Part shown: one piece after another, positions 57,386 through 64,000 of the stretch
Numbering within the stretch: position 1 is the stretch's first letter
Layout of the letters: each line of letters opens with the position of its first letter
Assembly (NCBI GenBank): GCA_033439795.1
Contig: JAUTDP010000009.1
Span: forward strand, 2,108,001 to 2,172,000
Origin: Sordaria brevicollis
Taxonomy: Eukaryota; Ascomycota; Sordariomycetes; Sordariales; Sordariaceae
Length of the DNA stretch: 64,000 bases
Direction of reading: 5' to 3'
The notes under the pieces: model-generated
The model's database searches: none
The model's input: the letters and a program-made list of their open reading frames with translations, nothing else
Told to the model about the DNA's origin: nothing
Position numbers and translations under genes: made by a program

Positions 57386-58708
57386 ATGCAACTCACATCT
57401 CTTCTTGCCCTTTCGGGAGCTCTTGCCAGCACGGCATCTGCCTTGAACCTTCCCAAATTTGACCAGAAAGCGATCGACTCTGGCGAGGCTCTTGCTTCTC
57501 TTAACAAGCTTGCCAGTGCTAACGCCTACAAAAACTTCAAGGGATCTTGCAAGGCGAACAATGTGATAGTCAGACAGGAATGGTAAGGCTTTTTCAGCCA
57601 GGGAGCGCCTATAACAGAAAGAGGCTAACAACCAATATAGGCGCAAGCTTCCTCCTGGTCAGCGCCGGCAGTTTATCAAGGCGGTTCAATGCGTACAAAA
57701 GTCCCCCAGTGTCTTCCCTGACATCGAGGGAGCCGTTTCGGGCTACGATGACTTCACATGGATCCATCTGATTAACACCCTCAACATCCACTACTCCGGC
57801 TTGTTCCTCTCCTGGCATCGTCTCTTTATCCACCAGTATGAGAAGAAGCTACAAGCATGCGGTTGGAAGGGTATGTCCACTATTACACTTCACTAAATAC
57901 AACAAGCAAGGCTTACTAACACCACATCCCGACCACAGGTGGCCTCCCTTACTGGGAATGGGGAATGGACGTTAAGGACGTCACCAAGTCTCCCGTCTTC
58001 GACGGCTCCGACACCTCCCTCGGCGGCAACGGCGAGTTCATCCCCCACGAGGGTCTTTCCATGCCCATCTGGCCCGACCGTGGCCCCACCAACCTGCCCC
58101 CCGGCACCGGCGGCGGTTGCGTGACCAAGGGACCCTTCGGCGGGATGCAAACCCACCTCGGCCCCGTCGCCCTCCCCGACTACGGCTCGCCGACCTCCAC
58201 CTCGGCCGCAAACCCGGCCGCCAAGAATACCCGCTGCCTCAAGCGCGACCTCAACACCGCCGTGCTGGCGTCCGAGGGATCCTTCCGCAACTCGACCAAC
58301 CTGATCGTCTCCTCCCCGGACATCGAGATCTTCCGCGCCGCCATCGAGGGCGACCTGCGGTACAACGACGACCCGCGCTACGCCGCCTTCAAGGACGCCA
58401 AGAGCGTGCATTTCGGTGGCCACTTTACCATCGGCGGCGACCCGGGCGCGGACGCCTTCATCTCGTGCGGTGACCCGGCCTTTTGGCTGCATCACGCACA
58501 GATCGATCGCATGTGGTGGATCTGGCAGAACCTCGACTTTGCGAACCGCCAGGGCGTGTTTGGGACGCACACCATCTTGGATCAGCCGCCTAGTGATAAC
58601 GTCACGGTGGACGAGTTCTTGGATGTTCACCCGGATTTCCCGGCGGTGCAGATCAAGAAGCTTATGAATACCGTGGGTGATGAGCCGTTGTGCTATGTTT
58701 ATGCTTAG
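57386..58708 (+). CDS. Short secreted tyrosinase/catechol oxidase, three exons
   Basis: This is a type-3 copper enzyme that oxidises phenols or catechols to quinones outside the cell. Exons 57386-57582, 57641-57870 and 57939-58708 give 398 residues. A signal peptide (MQLTSLLALSGALASTASA) ends near residue 19. The CuA block fits the family pattern H-x4-F-x-x-W-H-R-x6-E: His116, His125 and Glu133 in HYSGLFLSWHRLFIHQYE. LPYWEWGMD follows. The CuB region has SVHFGGHF and the exact signature DPAFWLHHAQID. There is no C-terminal lid domain of the kind found in the roughly 650-residue Neurospora tyrosinase, so it belongs with the short fungal tyrosinases such as Aspergillus oryzae AoCO4. NST and NVT are potential N-glycosylation sites. 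Confidence 0.94.
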
Positions 58709-59147
58709 ATAGAGAGGGATGCATGATGAAAAGAGGACGCGGGAGAGAGAAAGGCTAGATACCTAGAGAGATGGATAGATACCCGATGTGATGAGAGAAA
58801 CGGTTTTGCATACTTAGATACTTACTAGCTTCGTAATCAAAATAGCATGGTCAAATCCATCAGCTTAGACCAGTGAACAACCTTCCAAAGCTCACTCCTC
58901 TTGAATTCGTGACAGACTTCACTAAAGCCAGGTCCAACTTGGATACTTGGCCCTGGTTACCAAGAAGTATGTAGATAATCCTTTCTAATCCACCTCCTCC
59001 CCTGCCTTCCATCCTCCCTGCGGGCAGCCGCAACTGCCAACGCTAACGCAAACACAAACAGCCTCCAGTCTAGATCCCCCTCCGGGCATCCCCCTTCTTT
59101 CCCTTCATAAACCAACAGTTCAATAGTAACTTCCAACAACAGTCAAT
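58709..59147. other. Intergenic spacer between tyrosinase and tRNA gene
   Basis: 439 bp. Should contain the tyrosinase 3' UTR. No other feature was seen. Confidence 0.6.
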
Positions 59148-59248
59148 GGGCGTATATATCAGTGGTTAGATCGCCTGTTTTGCAATACCTCGCTTGCCGT
59201 GGTATCCGCTCATACAGGAGGTCCCGCGTTCAAACCGCGGTTCGTCCA
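59148..59248 (+). tRNA. tRNA-Ala (anticodon TGC) with a 28-nt intron
   Basis: The acceptor 5' strand GGGCGTA pairs with TTCGTCC before the discriminator A (one G-U and one mismatch). The D-arm AGTGGTTAGA contains the A box. The anticodon stem CCTGT (59174-59178) pairs with ACAGG (59214-59218). The loop reads TT-TGC-A, so the anticodon is TGC at 59181-59183. An intron at the canonical site, one base after the anticodon, spans about 59185-59212. The T arm CCGCG-TTCAAAC-CGCGG is perfect. A T-run (59258-59264) just downstream is the Pol III terminator. CCA is not encoded, as usual in eukaryotes. Confidence 0.88.
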
Positions 59249-59257
59249 TCACCCTTC

Positions 59258-59264
59258 TTTTTTT
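59258..59264 (+). terminator. RNA polymerase III terminator of tRNA-Ala
   Basis: A run of seven T begins ten bases after the tRNA 3' end on the coding strand. Confidence 0.75.
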
Positions 59265-60330
59265 CTACTTTTTTTCCGTATTATGAGATGCTGGGATTAT
59301 CCGAAGTTCTTCCTTTTGAGTATCGAAGAGGTTGTAATTTTGGGTGTCGAGGGCGTGGTCATCCGCCTACGTCAACCCCTTCATACTATCTTGCAGGTCA
59401 TCAGCTCTAATATAGCGGAACTCAGATGCCTTCAATAATTGTGCCCTTGGTTTGATGTTTACTGACCACCAACACCATTTCCCAAATCTCGAAAAGACAC
59501 AGACACCTGATAGGAAATTCAGCTCGCTGTCTCTGTTGACTCATGTTGGCCATTCACTCGCTCCGGAACAAACAACGCTCACGCAACATGGACCTAGTAT
59601 CTATGATAATAAAAATGGGTGTGTTACACGGCCGTTTCTTTTTACCACAGCCCCAGGTTAGGGAATGTCTCAACGCCCCCTCTTGGATTCCCGATCCGGT
59701 CCCTATCTTGGGCCACCATTAACGGCCGCATGAAAGGTCGCAAGGTCCATCTCGGTAGAGGTCAAAACACACTTCGGCCATACCATCCATACTACTGGAG
59801 AGAATACGGGATACTGTCTCCCATAATTGTCACATCCTGGAGAAAGTTGAGCAACAAGCTGAACTACACAGTGGAAACTGTAATAGCGCCCGTCGTAAAG
59901 TTTATCTGAGTGACAATGCCCGAGTCGGGCTTCCTCAATCCCGAACTTGACTTATCGGTTTCTCATAGTACATAGCCTCATCACTAGACATTTTACACAC
60001 TCCCAAAGACACTCATAAGCTATTTCAGATAGAAACGTTGAAGCAAAAACCCACCAAAAGAATAACACACTCCTTGAACTGATACGCCCCTCGACAGAAA
60101 CAATAGCCAGTTATCATAGCGTGACCATAACCAAAAGACCCAGAAACATTCATCCCATCTAGTAGTTGTATCATGTGTACAGCACCCGCCGAATTGTAGA
60201 CCAAGAAATCCTAACGCCCCGGTGAGATCCTTTACCTGTGATGCTCCAGGCACCAGGGAGAAGCATCTCGGTGAAACCCACGACAAAACCTGAAAGGAAG
60301 GGTAACCAAAGAACAAACCAACCCAGCTTC
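59265..60330. other. Intergenic region, no gene recognised
   Basis: About 1.07 kb between the tRNA and the 3' end of the minus-strand transporter. Open frames are under 100 codons and unrecognised. Confidence 0.55.
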
Positions 60331-62496
60331 TCAGCTGACTCCACGAACCAGCGAGCGAACACTACTCGCGCTTTCCAACTCGGTATCGCTCGGTCGCGCC
60401 GCCAACTCCTTCTGGTGCTGAATCATATTCATCGTGTCGACAACCGCCGGCGGTTTCGACCTATACGTTCCCGCGCTCGCCACAACCGCCAACGCTGCCA
60501 CGCTCGTCATGAGAAGCATCTGAAACCTGAAGGCGTCCGAGTACACCGTCTTGACCAGAGCTTGCTGCTCGGGCGGAAGCATGAACACAGCCAGCGGACT
60601 CCTATGAAGCTGGTCAAGGGCAGTCCGAGGAAATGCGCCAGCGTCCGTAGCTGGACCCAGAGATGCCTGCATTACGGCGTTGAATATGATGGTGCAGATG
60701 CCTAGACCGAGCGAACCACCAAGCACTCGCACTTGCGCAACGGCTCCTTGTGCGGCGGCCAGGTCCCCCTGACGGGCCTCGATGGCTGCAATCATCGTAC
60801 AGGCGGCAAAACATAGTCCAACTCCGAAGCCGTATATGGCCGTAAACCCCAGGATGTATCGAATTTCGCTCCGTTCCGTCGTGTGCGAGAACCCGTATAC
60901 CAAACCCAGTCCCACCACCTGAAGCGAATTTCCGGCCGCAAGAGTATGACTTGTGAGATTGCGTTTCTTGGAGATAGTTCCGGCGAGAGTAGATCCAAAG
61001 GCGCACGATCCTAGCATCGGAAGGAGATGGATACCGGCTCGAAGGGCACTGTCGCCGTATATGACTTGGAATCGCTCGGGGATCTTGATGACTAGGGCAA
61101 TGTAGACGAAGCCCGTAAGGAACGTGACTCTAGAGTTTTTGGTCAGTAAAAACTGCTTATGAAGAGAATCCTGCTTGGCCGAGACGTACATGATAGTCGA
61201 TAGATAGACGCGGCCGGTTGCGAGTCGCACGGGGAATATCGGCTGGATGTGATGACCTCGCGCGTAAAACAAATACGTTTCCCAGAATCCCAGAAGAATC
61301 CAGCTCAACCCGGCTATTACCAGAGACCAGATGATAACCGGGCTAGACCATTTCCACACGTACGAGCCAGCTTCCTGCACGCCGAATACCAACAGAATCG
61401 AGGCCACAATCAGGAAGAGGTTACCAATGAAGTCGATTTTGCGGATGCCTGTCCATCCCTCATATTGTTGTCGTCGGTCGTCCGGCCAAAGGGAGTAGAT
61501 TCCTATGAGCGCAAGTGCGCCGCAAGGGACACTGTAGAGAACCCAGTTAGAGACGAGGTCATAACGGCCAACTCGCGAAGGGGGAAGGAGGGACCAACTT
61601 TATCCAGAAGATGCCTCTCCATGTCCAACCAGCCGATATTCCGCCTCCTAGTAATGGACCGAGGACGTATGAGATGGAGAGAGTAATGCCGACCAGCGCT
61701 CCCACCATTTCAGGTTTACTGGGTCCTTGTTCAAGAAGGCAAACCTGTGCCAGACTGTAGAGACCCGAGCCGCCAATACCCTGGAGCGCTCGTGCTGCTA
61801 TTCTAGATTGGTAAGAACATGGTGTTAATGTCATAGTCGATGGATAACGGGACGTTGGGATTTTATCTCACAGTTGCTTCATTGATCCAGCAAGGGCGCA
61901 CCATACCGAGAACCCAGAGAAGAACACCCAGGCAATGGCGAGAAGGTTTCGTCGACCGTAGATGTCACTTAGCTTGGAGAAGCCGACCGCAAAGCCTAGT
62001 GTTATTAGCAAGGACTTTATAGCGACAATGCTTCGGTTCCCGAAAGCAGAGTAATTGCGAAGACATAGCCCCGGGGTAGCCATGGATTGGTACTCACTCA
62101 TATACGTTAGAAGATATCCTAGAATGGTCCAAGGAGCATCTTGAGCATCTCCCAGATCAAGTGATATGGATACCAAGGCCGTCGAAACAATGGATGTATC
62201 GAGACAGGAGAACATCAGACCGGTACATATTCTGTAGGTGATAAGGATTAGCCTAGGTTGATTGCAATGGGAACAAAGGTTGGCGCTAACGTAAAAGTAA
62301 GAAGAACTCGGCGAGCTGTAGACCTTGACCCACGCTGTTGAAGGGTTCCCGAGTCCTCCTCTTGCGTGTGTTGCGTTTGTTGTTTGCTATCGTTAGTGAC
62401 GGTTCGATCAGTCCTGTGGATCTCCGAGGTGATATCTGAAAGGGAAAGGACGTCATGGTTCTCGTTGCTGTCAGGTCGAAATGGTGGAAAAGTCAT
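60331..62496 (-). CDS. MFS exporter, DHA2 (14-helix drug:H+ antiporter) type, six exons
   Basis: Exons on the minus strand are 62496-62291, 62231-62098, 61995-61872, 61802-61599, 61531-61190 and 61129-60331, giving 602 residues. All phases match. The N terminus is a Ser/Thr-rich cytosolic tail (about 65 residues). Helix 1 has the DHA2 motif LDTSIVSTAL. Motif A is GFSKLSDIYGRRNLL, and the helix 4-5 region is IAARALQGIGGSGLYSLAQV. Motif C reads ISYVLGPLLGGGISAGWTWR, followed by GIFWINVPCGALAL across intron 4, a hallmark of the family. Helices 7-14 follow, with ERFQVIYGDSALRAGIHLLP. Relatives export toxins, azoles and secondary metabolites; no biosynthetic cluster is next to it here. Intron 4 uses a GTTGGT donor. 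Confidence 0.92.
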
Positions 62497-64000
62497 GCTG
62501 AAGGTCGTAGATAGACAAAGGAGAGGATATTTTAGAACCGTTTCCGTAAAAGGAGTCAACGAAGAGGGAGAATATGTGTTGTTCTCTTCCAATTTCTTAG
62601 GAGTTGTTGAGGTGATAGTGTTCGCTGGGTAGCCACAGAGGAGGAAGGACAATCAATCATCCCGCGAGACCGATGCAATGACACTGGAGAGGATGACGAC
62701 CGTCTGTGAAGATACTAGAATGTCCGAGTTGGAAAAGAGTTCGTCTATAGCGTATAATGCGCGTTATGTGGTGCTCTTTCTCATCAAGTCGAGTTCGATC
62801 TTCGCGAGGTGAAAGCGTGGAAGGAGCAAGCAGCCAGCAGTAGTAGCCCGAAACGACCAAACTGTGAGAAACTTGGGAGGAGTTAGCGTCTCCGTGTCGA
62901 GGCCAGCCCTTTCAAAACCTTCCAAGATCCAGCCGTGAATACCTCAGGATGGGATGCCAAGTCACCTAGATATCCTCATCGAGCAGCTGGATGCCCCAAG
63001 CAAACCCTGTGGTCATTTTACTGAGTCATCTTTTGACCTCCGATGTCCCGATCGTTATCCTGCACTCCTCCTGTTGACAGGCATCACCAGTGCAAAACCC
63101 AACAAAGCAGTGTAAGAACGGGAAAAGGGTCTGAGACATACCTGGGATAGATGATGGACCTGGTTCGGAGATGGTAAAGTGCACGATGAATTTGGTATGG
63201 TGTTGAGTGTTTGAGCCCATTCACTTATTTCCTTTGGTCTTTCACTCTGTCGCTGTCACCCGTTGATTCTGCCCTATGTTTAAGAGAACACGTTCGATGA
63301 TTAGTTTGACGAATCATGACAGCCAGGAGTAGTTTCATCAAAAGAAGAAGGAAGAAAAAGAGGAACGAAGGAGGCCAACCGGCCGGCCGGTGTTCCCAAC
63401 GGCTGGTTTCGCTTCGCCTCACTCTACCCTACGTAGGCTGACCGAGTGACTGAGTAACTGAGTGAGTGGACTGGCTCTCTTTTCAAACACAGAATATGAC
63501 TGACCTCAAAGCACGTCACACAGATGATACCCGGCCGATGACGGGTGTCATGCAATGTGTGACGGCACATGTATAGACAGGCTGGGAAACCCCCTCCTTT
63601 CTTTTCGTTCCTCTTTTGAATGCAACTTCCCTCGCTGACTTTGCCCGATGTGGGTGCAAAGAGAACTGTAAAGTGTTCCCGCTCGTGCCTGGCAAGTTTC
63701 TCCTTGTTGATTGCTCCTTCTGCGTATTGAAGGGGTTTTCGGTCCATGCTTCCTTCCATAAAAGACATTGACCCGTTGACAAAACATTGACCCACTGATG
63801 GACTTTCCAATAGTAAATAAAAACTCGAGCGGACACGTCCTTCTGGTAGAGCAAGTGTGCTTCTTATCCAGAAACCAGTCAAGCTCTACCATCAACTCCA
63901 ATACCCATCAGTCCACCACGTCATCCATCAATCGGGCGCACAACAACAACCTCAAAACTCGGAAATACCAAAAAAGCCGAAGCCGTCACTCGACCGATAG
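62497..64000. other. Right-edge region, promoter of the DHA2 gene and unassigned sequence
   Basis: The first few hundred bases must hold the DHA2 promoter. A 152-codon minus-strand frame (63424-63882) and overlapping frames show no domain and look like chance. The last 150 bases are C/A-rich (repeated CAACAAC and CATCAAT), which resembles the leader of a plus-strand gene continuing beyond the window, but no start can be assigned. Confidence 0.4.

Noticed and set aside
31356..62496. Secondary-metabolite gene cluster (O-methyltransferase, LaeA-like protein, tyrosinase, DHA2 exporter)
   Set aside because: No PKS, NRPS, terpene cyclase or other core enzyme is present, the genes are spread over 31 kb, and housekeeping rpn5 lies between them.
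63424..63882. 152-codon minus-strand frame near the right end
   Set aside because: No domain, signal peptide or splice-supported extension; overlapping frames on the same strand are equally open.

Overview
The window is nuclear DNA from a filamentous ascomycete, most likely a Sordariomycete close to Neurospora/Sordaria. Genes are interrupted by short introns with GTRAGT-type donors, CTRAC/CTAAC branch sites and YAG acceptors. Intergenic spaces are long, and the gene set is typical of the group: a medA/acon-3 developmental regulator, a LaeA-like methyltransferase, a short secreted tyrosinase and Dal5- and DHA2-type MFS transporters. I found no phage, plasmid, CRISPR or bacterial operon structure. 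Exons were joined by hand from splice signals, reading-frame phase and family similarity, so boundaries are predictions. The coordinates given for multi-exon genes span start codon to stop codon, introns included.

Left part (1-8.7 kb): argininosuccinate synthase (minus) and the rRNA-processing factor Cgr1/CgrA (plus) diverge from a short shared promoter holding a perfect Gcn4/CPC-1 palindrome. A membrane-anchored coiled-coil protein ending in FDEL follows, then a probable solo LTR.

Middle (8.7-33 kb): about 16.7 kb has no recognisable protein family and leads into the MedA/ACON-3 conidiation regulator (25.4-28.6 kb). The proximal 6 kb of this space has good splice signals and an unexplained 373-codon open frame, so it may be a spliced leader or an undescribed transcript. 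A microsatellite and minisatellite stretch separates this from an O-methyltransferase (31.4-33.3 kb, minus).

Right part (39-64 kb): a LaeA-like methyltransferase with a 6-nt microexon (minus), proteasome lid subunit Rpn5 (plus), an uncharacterised methyltransferase-like protein and an SRPBCC-like protein (both minus). A Dal5-type transporter and a GH105 unsaturated glucuronyl hydrolase are divergently arranged and may form a pectin or glycosaminoglycan disaccharide-use pair. Then come a short secreted tyrosinase/catechol oxidase, an intron-containing tRNA-Ala(UGC) and a DHA2 drug-type exporter (minus).

There is no PKS, NRPS or terpene core gene, so the methyltransferases, tyrosinase and exporter are not evidence of a classical secondary-metabolite cluster.
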